DNA of 64,000 nucleotides. Source: Cyathus striatus (lineage: Eukaryota > Basidiomycota > Agaricomycetes > Agaricales > Nidulariaceae). Of the stretch, positions 45,926-57,057 are shown piece by piece. The position numbers and the translations under genes were made by a program. The stretch is from contig JAOVFP010000001.1 in the NCBI GenBank assembly GCA_025738555.1, positions 6,448,001-6,512,000 on the forward strand, written 5' to 3'. Below the pieces are notes generated by a model that did no database searches, was not told the DNA's origin, and saw only the letters and a list, made by a program, of their open reading frames with translations. Within the stretch, counting starts at the first letter, position 1. The number at the start of each line of letters is the position of its first letter.

Positions 45926-48241
45926 TTATAATGCAGACACTCGCAACTTTAATCCAAAGTTACCCTTCCCATCAGAAGGCACAAGCGTAAATGCCACAGT
46001 GGGATACACAGGTGGAGATTCACCATCAATCGAGAAAGAAAATGACTTGATAAGTTCACATAAGACAATTTGTACCTCAAGAATCCTGTTTAAATGTCAG
46101 ATGTCATATTTCGATACTACATTGCAAATGATTACTTACGAAAATCTCCAGCTGAAAACCATGTCAAGCCGATTAGTATATAAAAGTAGAAAGATAGTAA
46201 GACATTACTCACCCTACACAAGTATAGGCTCCACCCCAAAATACAAGCCTATCTGCTGTTAATATTTTGAACGAAGCTCTGGACCTTGGACGCTTACATG
46301 CTGGAATATGGCCCAATAGCTGCTCCGTCCCCTAGTTGACTCTTACCATCAACCCATCTAGATGGTCTGAATTCATTTGCATCAGGGCCCCACAGCTCAA
46401 TTAGCCTATTATCATGTTTAGTGAGATGTCATATATATCTTAAAGGTAAATAACAGCTAGTACCTGTGATAGGAATGAATTGAAATATGAACAATTTGGC
46501 CCTTCTTCACAGAGACCTCATTAATCGTCTTTCCTGTGGTGGTAGTGACCGGTGATGCGAGCGGAATTACTGTATCTTGTGTTGCTATTCGAGAAGTATT
46601 CGGTCCAGGAGTATAAAACCTGAGCACCTCCTTCAAATTACCACGTGTATTAGAATACATACTAGTAAAAGGACATATAATGTACTGAATCTCACCTTAA
46701 TGAGCGAATTCAAAAACGGAAGTTTATCATAGTCAAGGCGACCCATCTTAAGTTGAGATTGTATAATTTCTTCTCTAAGTTCTTCTTGCCATGTTACATT
46801 CTTTGAAAGCTCGAAGAGGGCCCAACATACAGTATTTGCCTGTATATGCCATTTTCTGCTTTAATTTAGCTTAGATGGGAGTCAGAGTAAACTTACCGTG
46901 GTGTCTTCTCCTGCCGAGTTCAGAGAGCCAAATTGCTCCTTTAACTCTTGGAACGACATCTTCACTACCGCCTTGGAATTTATATCAACTTGATCATATG
47001 AGTGGTGAGATTAAATAAAACATGAAATATATTATTACCGAGCGTGCTAAACAAGTCTTTATCCGGTGGGAGACCAAGCCTCTGTACTTCGAGTTTGTTT
47101 CGGACCATTTTATCGCTGATGCTTTCAGCTATCCTTCGCTGCTCTAGCATTCGCTTCATATCATCCGGAGGGAAATAGGTAATCAGCGTAACTACCCATC
47201 TCGGTAGGTATGGAATAATAGCGTCCATTAAAATCGCCGATTTTGTCCTCTTAGACGCCGAGATCCTTCCATTGAGTGCTGGATTGGCAAAGAAAATAAG
47301 TACTTGAGAGATTGTACTCACACGAGGTTCTTGTAACATTTCTTGAAACCGTCGTCATCAGTAAATCTATAACCCATGATTGCTAGATATTTCCATCCCT
47401 CTCGTTAGTATATTCATGTCAGAATTCATACGTGGTCACTACCTTCTCCTACGGCCTGAAGCGACGTATCATGTAAGTATTGGAACATATCCACGACACA
47501 CGCAGGCCCTTCATTTTCACACTGAAAGAGGAGTCTGTCCACCAGCTTAAGTGAGGATTGTTAGCTTCATATAAAATCCCATCGTTCCATGGTTTGTTGA
47601 AAACCGATCACTCACATCTCCAGCAACTTTGCTTAAGGTAGGTGTAAGATTGCGAATATTTTGTGCAGAAAAGGCAGGATTCATAATTTCTCTAATTCGA
47701 TGATGATTATCCCCTATAACGTTTCAAGGATTAAATACGGGGATCGTCACTAAACGTACTTACCGGCTGTAGCTATTACAGCTCCTTTCCCAAATGCTAA
47801 CTCCATTAACATTTGGAACGGGGGAGGTCGAATAAAAATTGATGAATTAGCAGTAATGTAGCGCAGAGCAGCAGAGTCTGTTATCACTAGGCGCTTTTCC
47901 TTTGAAAACCCTCAAAAGTTGAATATAAGTAAAATCAAACAAATTAGAACAACTTACACCAAAGCATGCTCTGATCCGATATGCTCTTCCATACATGCGC
48001 TGCCACTTTTCTTCAGCTTTTCCGTAGGGAACACGTTGGAGAACCTCTAACAAATTTCCTATTTCAGCTCCTTATTAATATCTTCCAGTCATTGTAGTCA
48101 TTAATAAAACACTGCGTTACCATATAGCCACGACGTCGAAGGGGGTCCACGGAGAACAGATACATCATCCCTGGAAGATTTGGAACGAAGGTATAAAAGA
48201 ACGGTAATGAAAAATGATAATACAGCGATGATCCATGGCAT
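45926..48241 (-). CDS. Cytochrome P450 (paralogue A) with a changed heme motif
   Basis: Fourteen exons, 1566 nt, 521 residues, all introns in phase: 48241-48121, 48058-47958, 47899-47764, 47713-47616, 47545-47443, 47382-47322, 47265-47039, 46988-46897, 46839-46696, 46630-46464, 46405-46298, 46248-46213, 46151-46140, 46085-45926. N-terminal membrane anchor, then a LRGPPSTSWLYG hinge. I-helix oxygen-activation motif SAGEDTT, K-helix EVLR, and heme loop FWGGAYTCVG with the axial Cys. The position normally Arg in FxxGxRxCxG is Tyr here. Exon lengths 2-13 equal those of the second P450 at 57058-59343, so the two arose by duplication. A family-level name and substrate cannot be given. Confidence 0.9.
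46140..46151 (-). other. 12-nt microexon of P450 A
   Basis: CTGGAGATTTTC, flanked by a TTTTCAG acceptor and GTAAGT donor. It codes for the WRF residues just after the heme loop. The equivalent exon in the second P450 is 57264-57275, also 12 nt. Confidence 0.85.
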
Positions 48242-48582
48242 GGCGTCGGTGTTGACTGGGGATCAGGTATGAGTTTCGTGGTATATATTTATAGCACTCA
48301 AGTGACGGGGGAATGGTAATCCTGTTGCATCATTTATGTAAGTCACCAGAAGATTCAATCATTTAATTGAACTTCGGAGTAAGGAGCTACTTTTTCGTAT
48401 TAATAACTCTTAACGGGGGAATGGTACAACATCAACTCAATGTCTAAAGTAGAACTTCTATAGGACTTAGGTGTTGACAGGCGCTAAACAATTTGCCTTC
48501 GGGTGTTCAACTCACCCAAGGCTGCTCTAGAGTCTAATCTGTGCTGTTGTATAAGCCCTCTAATGGGAATCCTAGCCTCTGT

Positions 48583-48665
48583 CACCTCAGACAAGGTCGA
48601 ATCGGGGTAAGGTAAATATGGTACAAACCGATTTTGTTAACAATTAGAATAATGATCAAAATTTG
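48583..48665. mobile_element. Left end of a CACCTCAGAC-type element
   Basis: Starts CACCTCAGACAAGGTCGAAT and matches the inverted right end of the MITE at 1246-1444 over about 75 bp, then diverges. A matching right end lies at 53872-53917. Confidence 0.6.
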
Positions 48666-48884
48666 TTATTGTGTCCGATTTATGTCCATATTGTAACTCG
48701 GAATGAACATTTGCTCTGTGTCCCAATTGCTCGAACCGATTATGAGATTTCCCTATAAGGAAATTTTAGAAATCAGGGTCGGGATCTCACTTTCAGGTGA
48801 TTTGATTGGCTGATGCCCTGAAACCCTTAGGCCTGTGACATTCGTGCCAGCTTCGATCCCAAGTTTTCTAGCTCATTCTTTTTT

Positions 48885-49370
48885 GCTATGCAGCTCTCTG
48901 CTTCATTATGGATCGCTTGGTGTCCCTCTGATGCGCTCTTACTTTGATATATTTCACTATGCAGCTCTTTGGTTCATCCTCCGGTCTCTCTCTGCAGCTC
49001 TGAAGATGGTCTTCCACTGGCACCTCCTTCTGGTTTGTTCTGTAGCTCTGTGGCTCGTTCCATATTGTATTACTTCATCCTGCTTTGTTATGCTTCTGTT
49101 TGAAGTACTTTTCTTCATTCTACTTTGTTCTAGTTTTCTCTGAAGCTCTCTGCTTCGATCTGTGTAGCTATGAAGCCCCCTTTCTCTCCTGGTTCATTCT
49201 CAAGCTGTGGTTCGTTTCATTTCATCCTTCTTCACCCTGCTCTGATCTGAAGCACTTCTTCATTCCCCTATGTTCTGTTTCCTTCTGAAGCTCTCTGGAT
49301 CACTCTGAATCATTCTGTTTGTTCTAAACTGTCTGGTGTGTTTGGAAGCTCTCTGCTTCGTTATTCATAG
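48885..49370 (+). repeat. Degenerate AGCTCTSTGSYTC repeat region
   Basis: A motif close to AGCTCTCTGCTTC recurs at least seven times with irregular spacing of 30-100 bp. The strand is pyrimidine-rich. Open frames here are Leu/Ser/Phe-rich by composition and are not believed. Confidence 0.6.
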
Positions 49371-49605
49371 CACTTGAATCGGCCTACGTATCGGAACCAG
49401 AATATGACACCTTTTGAGGACAATGGGGCGAAGACAATAGGAGTCCGAAGTCAAGTAGACGGAGTAATGTCAACATTGAGTTTTGACCTTTACATATTTT
49501 GTTAATGGAAGCCGTCATAATCAGCTTAACCATCAGCCTTTCATGTGTACATTTGATGTTAGTTATATGTACCATGTAACCAACATGCAACAATATTAAT
49601 TTAAT

Positions 49606-50584
49606 AAAAAATAGGGCCGTCTAGCGGCAAAACCCACTACCTACCAAATAAACTTATTGACTTTTTTTCTTGCTGCATGCTATCTCCTGGTAAACCCAAG
49701 TGTTATGTACTTTCACAAGCAAAATATATGCACTACTTCGGATTTTGGGTTATCTTGAGTACATGAAATGACAAAAATTCTAGTATATCATACTATGAAT
49801 TTTCATGTACAAAAATCACTTCATGGTTAGGGCCTGTCACACACTCAAAGGGGTGCTGAATTGAATTGATTTGTACAATAGTTTCAATAAAATAGCAATT
49901 CAAATGATAAGGAGACAAGAATTGGGCAGAACATGATTTACAAAGTTCAGGTGTGTTATTTGAAAAATGTTTTCCTGAGAAGATATGTGTTAGAAAACCA
50001 TTAATATCTGGATAATTGTTAGCACTAGTGCTAATTCCATGGAGATTCATAACATATTTCAAACATTGCATAGACATAATATATGTGATAAATCTTTTAG
50101 GTTTCCAACAATGGATTGAAACTATGATGAGAAATGAGCAACATACAGATTACTAAGAAGAATATAACATACATTGCTCAATTCAGGTATTGCATGTGGA
50201 GGAAGGTTGGAAGAAGTTATGACAGACAGTGAAAAAGTTAGTCAAGTTAAATAGCAAAAGGAATGCAACACACATTATGAAATGGGGATTGATTTTGGCT
50301 AGTCAGAGATGAGGGAGGAGTAAAGATAACACACAGTTCAAGATAGAAGCAAGGAAGATGGGATATAAATACAATACAAGATTATATAGTAGTAGAATTT
50401 TCAATTGATAACATTTGATTGAAATAGTAGTCCAATTCATAAGTGTACTAAATACATTTTGAATAGTTTTGGTTTCAATAGTGGCAGGAGCCAATCAGGT
50501 TGAGATCCCAAAGTCAGATCTCAAAATTGCCTTTTCAGGATGTCAAGAGTCCCCTAAGACCCACTTACCTTAAAAGGTAGTGGG
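49606..50584 (+). mobile_element. Unclassified transposon, second copy
   Basis: Inverted, shorter relative of 41972-43382, 979 bp, flanked by a perfect 8 bp duplication AATTTAAT (49598-49605 and 50585-50592). Two reading frames on the minus strand remain similar to those of the first copy. The 8 bp duplication is compatible with a hAT-type enzyme, but the ends lack ordinary hAT inverted repeats. A further fragment of one end lies at about 53819-53866. Confidence 0.8.
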
Positions 50585-51075
50585 AATTTAATCTCGAATT
50601 GTACTGGAACCTACTTCCTCCAAATGTATGCATTTTAAAGCAATGCTGAAAATAAATGGTAAAGAATGCCAATAAATTTAAATTTTTATCTCTCTGACTA
50701 GTCAACTAGTGGAGCGCCTGAGATATGTGAGAGCCTGCGTGTCATTCAAAATTTCAATGATTCAACACATTCGTCATCAATACATTCTGCAACTCAAGTT
50801 TGCTGTTGATCACCATGTCCTCACTCTAGATCCCGTACTACAAAACATCTCATAACATCTGCAATTATCAATTGAAAATCCTATGGAATTAGAACACGAA
50901 TGGCTACTCAAAAGATCATCATTGCTATGGATGATATCAATGATCACCACTGGAGTAAAGGGTGTCTACAGGTGTCTACTTATATTGAATGTAAGTCTCG
51001 CAGTTCTACTTCATAACCTTCAACAAACTTTACACATTACATATAGCTAATTACTAGTCACCACCATCTTCCAAC

Positions 51076-53697
51076 ATGACATCTATACAACTTTTTTTTA
51101 AAATAAAAAATAAAAAATCCTAGTTTATTGAGTCGGTTGTGGCTAACCATATGTCACAACTGGTCTGTACTATTTATCTACTCTCTATCTACTCTCTATA
51201 TATTCTCTTGAGGTGGCTACTTATAAAAGAACTCGGGTCGGGTGACCGGAGGTGAGGGATTCCTGACTATGATAGGCCGGGGTGAAAGTCCCTCTTCTAT
51301 GCTACGGACTGGCTGAAGGGGTGTATGCTACAGGTTGCTTGGAGGTCTTCTGGGGGCTACTGTCTGGTGACGAGTGGGAATGTGGCGATGTAGTTATTTG
51401 TCTGGGGGCTCCCATGCTGGGATGGGTCCTAGAGTGCGGTGGAAGCGCGCGGTGGTGTGGACATATGTGAATAGGGCGGCGATTCGTTTGGGCGTGGCGA
51501 GGAGCTTTCCCAGTGTGAGGCGGTTGTGTGACAAGGAGCAGGTGCGGGCGAGTTGATTCCGCGCTACTACGTGGGCGGGGCATTGGAATAAAAAGTGCTC
51601 CGTCGTTTCGGTATGCTGGTGGCATCTGCGGCATATGGGAGAGGGCGATTTTCCGATGCGGTGAAGGTGGTAGTGCAGGGGGTTGTGGTTTGTGATCAGG
51701 TAGTTCAGCAGTGTCGAGAGCTTCCGTGGCAGCGAGAACAAGGTGTTCCGGAGTTTGGAGAGGTGATGGAAGGGGATGATGCGGTTCGTCCTGCCGAAGC
51801 GAGGTGAATTGCGCCAGGTTGTTTTGAGGTGCGATAGAAGTTTCACGCGGTGGGCTGCGCGTAGCGCTGCCTTGTTCGCGGGGAGGGAATCTATACAACT
51901 TCCAGCTCGCGATCCCAAAGCTGCAGCTACACATTCTCAACTCGAGGGATCGACTTCTGTCAAAGAGACAATCACAACCAATGAGCCCCTCTCGTCTACC
52001 TCCCAGTTCACCGACACGTCCAACGAATCATTCACCCTGTCTACTTATACACCATACCCTACCAATTCGCAATTCAACAACAACACCAACCCGTTCAGCA
52101 CTACCCCTTCATCTACAACACAATGCACATCCACTCCCAACTTTGCATTAGGCAACATATCCTCCCACAATGACACGAAAGAAAAGCCAGCACCAAGGAC
52201 AACGAACAAGGCAGTTCAGAATGTAGGGATGCTCGCTAGCAACATAGCAGGCACAAATGTACAAGGCACCAAAGACTTAGGAAGTGCTGTGTACGAGCAT
52301 GCCCCTTCAACAGAGCAGATGCAAGATACGGGATTATTAGCTGATAGTACGGCTGCTGGCTACACACCATTGGGTGAGAAGATGAAGACTGGTGCTTCAT
52401 ACATTCCTTCCACTCAGGACAGGAAGAATGCAGCTTCAACAGCTGTGGGATATGTTCCCTCCGCACAGGGTGTTAGGGATACAATGTCATCGTAATCCCG
52501 GAGAGTGTTAAGAATTACTTGCATATGTCACTCCTTTCTTACTAGTATTTTTTCCTTTACAGATCCTTTACTTTAAGCCATATTTGTCGGAGGCACTACT
52601 GCTCCAACAACGACTCTCTCAAGTGAAGAAACAGGGCAGAATCCCGCTCCATGCAAATATACAAGCCATTCTCCACGACAAAAAACTCTATTCTTCTTCC
52701 TCCACCTCCAATTCGCACATCTCCCATCCTGTCACATCAACTCAATCCAAGACATTACCGTCACAAGAAGAAGGACATACCCTCTCCACACACACTGCAA
52801 TGGGTCCTCTACCGTCCGGTACAGCAGTAGCTGTTCTACCATCAGTTCGAACTCATGACATGGCATCGACAGGTGGTCTTGCGGATCTTCATGGGAAGAG
52901 CCTCGTCAAACTTTCAGAGGAGACCCACGTTGTGGGGTTGCCTACTTATGAATATTCAGAGAGGATAGGACAACTTGAGGGGAATAAAACGTCAGAAGGG
53001 AGAATGAGTATGGGTGTAGGAGTGATATTGGGATATCATAATCAGTGCGAGGGTGAGATTGATACTCAACGAGGTATGTGTCTTCTCTTTGATCTTTTAG
53101 CTGTTTTATTTTGAATGAAGTACACGTAGGCGTGAACAAGGATCTTCCAGCCGCACCTACATGATCATCCCTCGGAGCGGGCAGTAAATCGTCAACACGC
53201 ATGCACCAGGATAATAAAACGGGGATTACAGGTGGAGCGAAGGGATCTTCTTCCACTACATCTACATTGAAAGACCACGAATAGAAGAAAGGACTTGGAG
53301 TGGTGCAGGAGACGAAATCTACTTTCGCATCGATGCAGCTTAGTGCTCAAAATACTGAGGAGAAGAATGAGAAGCAGGTTCCTGGCATGGGGCTGGAGAG
53401 GAAGCAAAGCACGGGTATGAGGGATATGAGAGGTGTTAGTGCAAATCAGGTACATTTCTTCTCGTTCATTTCATTCATTTCGTTCTGACAGATGTCTTAT
53501 ACTACAGAAATTAAATGCTCAAGCACACACACATCCCTTCTCTTCTCCTGGAGGCGAGTGGAAAGGTCAACCTGTGGACAAGAAAGGGCTACAGAATCAA
53601 AGCATTGGTATGTCTTTCAATTACGTTTTCGAATTACATTCGACCTAACGATTGCGGTGTAGATACCCCTAAATCTACATGTGTTTCTTTCTGTTGA
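51076..53697 (+). pseudogene. Unknown Ser/Thr/Gly-rich protein gene interrupted by a LINE
   Basis: Starts at ATG 51076; after six codons (MTSIQL) a LINE intervenes and the frame resumes at 51902 without loss. The first long exon runs to 52493 with repeated GYVPSAQ/GYTPLGEK-like units. Later exons include GLPTYEYSERIGQL, GAKGSSSTTSTLKDHE and a Gly/Gln-rich end, with introns at about 52495-52567, 53453-53509 and 53609-53661. In-frame TGA (near 53160) and TAG (near 53283) codons and a frame change near 52600 show decay. Function unknown; the composition recalls hydrophilic stress-type proteins but no family was recognised. Confidence 0.65.
51094..51888 (-). mobile_element. 5'-truncated LINE (non-LTR retrotransposon)
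   Basis: 795 bp on the minus strand, ending in an A-rich tail (at 51094-51120 on this strand as T/A-rich sequence) and flanked by a perfect 13 bp target duplication ATCTATACAACTT (51081-51093 and 51889-51901). The coding remnant (51394-51888) is the C-terminal end of a LINE polyprotein with a CRRCHQHTETTEHFLFQC zinc-like motif. Confidence 0.9.
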
Positions 53698-54481
53698 TTT
53701 ATAAATCATGACTTCATACATAACTTCTCAACCGTCCTAGTATCATGTACTTACTACTACATGTAATATATTATTTATTCCAACTCTGACCCCTATGTCA
53801 GGTTGGTCAATCTTTATCAGGTAGTGGGCAATGCCGCTTGTCAGCCTTACTTCTTTATTTTAACTAAATATGTTTGTACCATATTTACCCTTCCCAGATT
53901 TTACCCTGTCTTAGGTGTGTACTGATCGTAGCTAATCATATACTTTATAAGACATGAAAAAATGGCATCCATCAAAATCAGCAATATTTTTTAGTAGCTG
54001 TTAAGATAATGAGAGCCACATTCAAATGGGTTCAGGTAACACTCCTTAAAAGTCGTCGTCAAGTAATATACTACAATTGCTATGTACTTTCATTCTTATT
54101 ATTGTCGAAGTATCGTTTTTTACGTGGTGACACTGAAGTCAGCTTCAGAGGCATTTAACAAGGAAGAATGAAGTAGTATTGGAACCATGGAGTTTGATAT
54201 CACAATACTATCTTGCTTTGCGAGGCCACGTAAGTCACACATAGAAATAAAATTAGAATAATCCACCACTGAAGCAAGCATTAATCTTCAACTTCAACGT
54301 AGAGGACAAATAATCCAAAGCATCTTTGGCACTAGAAACATATTTATATTTTAGCAGGGTTTGGGAACTCATGGAAAGATCGTGGTAGCAATATCAGATG
54401 TAATTAAACATTTGACTTCTAAAGGTCAGAGTAAGGAATCAGGAACAGGTAATAACGACTACCATCGTGGTGTTAAGCAAC
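53698..54481. other. Intergenic region
   Basis: Contains transposon end fragments at about 53819-53917. Otherwise no gene or element was recognised. Confidence 0.45.
53872..53917. mobile_element. Right end of a CACCTCAGAC-type element
   Basis: TTTGTACCATATTTACCC...CTGTCTTAGGTG is the inverted counterpart of the end at 48583. TGT stands outside both ends (48580-48582 and 53918-53920). The two could bound one 5.3 kb element or be separate remnants. Confidence 0.5.
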
Positions 54482-56663
54482 TTAAGCCTTCAAGTCATCT
54501 TCAGTTATATTCCACGATTTGTTATGAATCCATCGCAGCATTATGTTCTTCACCAGTTCCGAACGGTCTCCAACGATAACTTCGCAACAGTGTCATCAAT
54601 GATATGGTATAAGAAATATAGAATACGTACAGTGCCCTGCATCCCAAACTTTTACAAACGCGAACTCGCCTGCTTCGCCGGATCCTGCCTTCTGAATGGA
54701 GTAGGAAAGTGGATATTTCACTTCTTTTGCATCTCTGAAAGCGCGCTGATGTTTAGTTTTCAGCAGTTTCATCTACATTGTCTGTATCAGTAAGGGTAAT
54801 GCACCGCGAGGAATATATATTACCCAAGATAAACTGCTTCTCCAAGGTGCTATTCCATCTGCCAATCCATTGTAAACTATAATATAGAGTTATCAGGCAT
54901 CGAAAGCTTTGCAGGATCACAATATACGAACCCAAGACTCTGAGTCCTGCTTCCACTGCGGGGCCGAGTAGTTTATAAGATGGTTGTACCCTTAGAGCAA
55001 ATTCTGGGCCATTTCGAGCAGAGATGTGTGAAATACACCTACATATCACCATTCAGTACGAACAGCTGGTTTATCGTTTCAGAGACCATAAGGTACTCTA
55101 TGTCGTTTGAAACACCAGTCTGTCTGTTCGTCAGCAAGTGTGAAATGATTTCGCCTCTGTTACTCGACTGTACTCACCGCATTTTTGACTTCGGTGCTGT
55201 TTGCGAACTGTTGAATGGGAAGGAGTTTCGCCAATAAGTCACATCCCTCCTCAGGACACTGTGAAGAGGCATGAAAATAACAAATCGTACACAAGTGAAA
55301 TCAATACCTTCTCGCGATAGTCATATAGATTGCGCCCAACCGCCGGATCGGTGAGTTTGCTTTGCATTTCTATACAGGCTTCCAATCCTTTCATTTTGTA
55401 CTCTAAGGTTGGTTGCTCGTATGCAAGTTGAAGAGCATCGAGGCACGCCGGAAGAATTGAAACTACATCTGCACAAGCTGTTTCATTCAGAAAAGGATTG
55501 CTATCTAAGCCAGAGTCGCAGTTTGATTCATGGAACCATCTGCCAAATATCACATCCAAATGTCAACACGTTTATTGAGGTAGGTCCTCATAATAAGACA
55601 TACCTGAACATAGTTTCAGTATCACTCCATACGTTCGACATCATTATCTGGCCATTGGGCGTAAGTTTAGAAGTAATATATTAGGTGAGGGATATTCTCA
55701 CTGCGTCTGGCATCTTTATTACGCGTTCTAATAGCGAGTGGTCATGGTTACGCGTAAAAATTGCGTTAACAATATGGGGAATACTGATATTGCAATCAAT
55801 AGCTGATCAATGAGTGGTAACGAAAACCTACTAGGTGCCCCCATATGAGCCTGAATTAATCATGAACTTGTTCCTATTCAAGTCAGTAACTGGTATGTTT
55901 AACCATTGTAAGTTGAAACGCACTTAACAAGGTGGGGAAATTTTCTGCAAATATTCAGCACAATGAAGAACGGTGAAGGACAACGGAAACTACCTCCAGA
56001 ATTCCTGTAGAAGGTCATCCACGTCTAGAGCAGCAGCAAAACTGCTGTTGCGTAGAGTTTCACCGTATGAGTAGCCTACTCCAACGGGCTAGTGAACAAA
56101 ACTATTCAAGCAATTAGGCTACGAATCGAGGAAAAATACACACATGGTCAATAGCGAGGATATTAACATCACTTGTCCAAGCAAAGTCCGATGGAATAAC
56201 GAACGGTTTGCCGTTTTCTCCGACTTGAATTTTACATGGGCTGTTCGCAACTTATTAGTCACTCGAGGATGTGGAATCGTAGTAAAACAGACCCAGGACC
56301 GAGGAACGAGAATAAGGTTCCGGCGGAACCAGGTCCTCCACCAAAGGACAAGACAAGTGGTGCGTTTTCAGGGTCGTTCATAGCCTCAATGAACCACCAA
56401 AACATATGTTTATCTTCTTTCTCCGTCTGACCACTAGTGAAATGTACATATCCAGATGCATATTTGTTCTTATTACAGTCGAAGGGAATGACGGCCGTCG
56501 CAGTGAACTCTAGTCTTGATCCTAGATTTGGGCTGTCGTCTGTCACAACTGCGGTTGATGGCCCATGAGAGAGGGAAAATGCTTTCTGAATGTCTCTGGG
56601 AAAGATATCTGCACTGACAGAGCCAAGATAGAGGAAGCAGAGAGGTAGTAGAAGTCGCTTCAT
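54482..56663 (-). CDS. Serine carboxypeptidase-like protein (S10 family), secreted
   Basis: About ten exons on the minus strand, start ATG 56661-56663, stop at 54482-54484. The N-terminus MKRLLLPLCFLYLGSVSA is a signal peptide. SGYVHFTSG and LVLSFGGGPGSAG match the substrate and oxyanion region, where the family usually has NGGPGCSS. PVGVGYSYGE follows, then SGSYGGTYIP in place of GESYGGHYVP, keeping the nucleophile Ser but not the preceding Glu. The Asp region reads YNGLADGIAPW, and the His region WDAGH. The frame stays open through splices at 55922-55973, 55734-55681 and 55254-55311. Members cleave C-terminal residues of peptides in vacuole or outside the cell. Because several signature residues differ, activity should not be assumed. 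Exact exon ends near 56290 and 54640 are uncertain. Confidence 0.75.
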
Positions 56664-57057
56664 GGTGGCGGTTGTCGTTGCTGCTCGTGTGTTGCATCGA
56701 CCGCGAGGGAGCACCTTATAACATACAGAAATACCGAACGACGTGGGAATTGATGGACAAAAATATTGGGACCACGTGGAGATAAACACGCGCATCACGA
56801 TAGTGAGATCGATTATAATCATGGGCTCCTGACCTTATTATGGAGCAATCATTGGTATTAATCTATGTAGACACAACTATGTTCAATCCGACGGCATATT
56901 AAATAACATTTCAAGCTTCAAGCTTCAAGACAGGCTCTCATGCAGTGTCGAATCTTACGACGTGCTTTAAGAGTGCTTTAAGAAAGCTTTAAGGATAGCG
57001 ATTCACTCACACTAGCGATATAAATTACTTACATCGATCCAATAGCGAATACGGTAA
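56664..57057. other. Intergenic region between carboxypeptidase and P450 B
   Basis: 394 bp; holds the carboxypeptidase promoter and the P450 B 3' end. TTCAAGCTTCAAGCTTCAAG at about 56910 and AGTGCTTTAAG repeats at about 56965 are short direct repeats of unknown role. Confidence 0.4.

Noticed and set aside
48835..49288. Leu/Phe/Ser-rich frames resembling membrane proteins
   Set aside because: Composition follows the pyrimidine-rich repeat region; no splice sites, start context or family resemblance.
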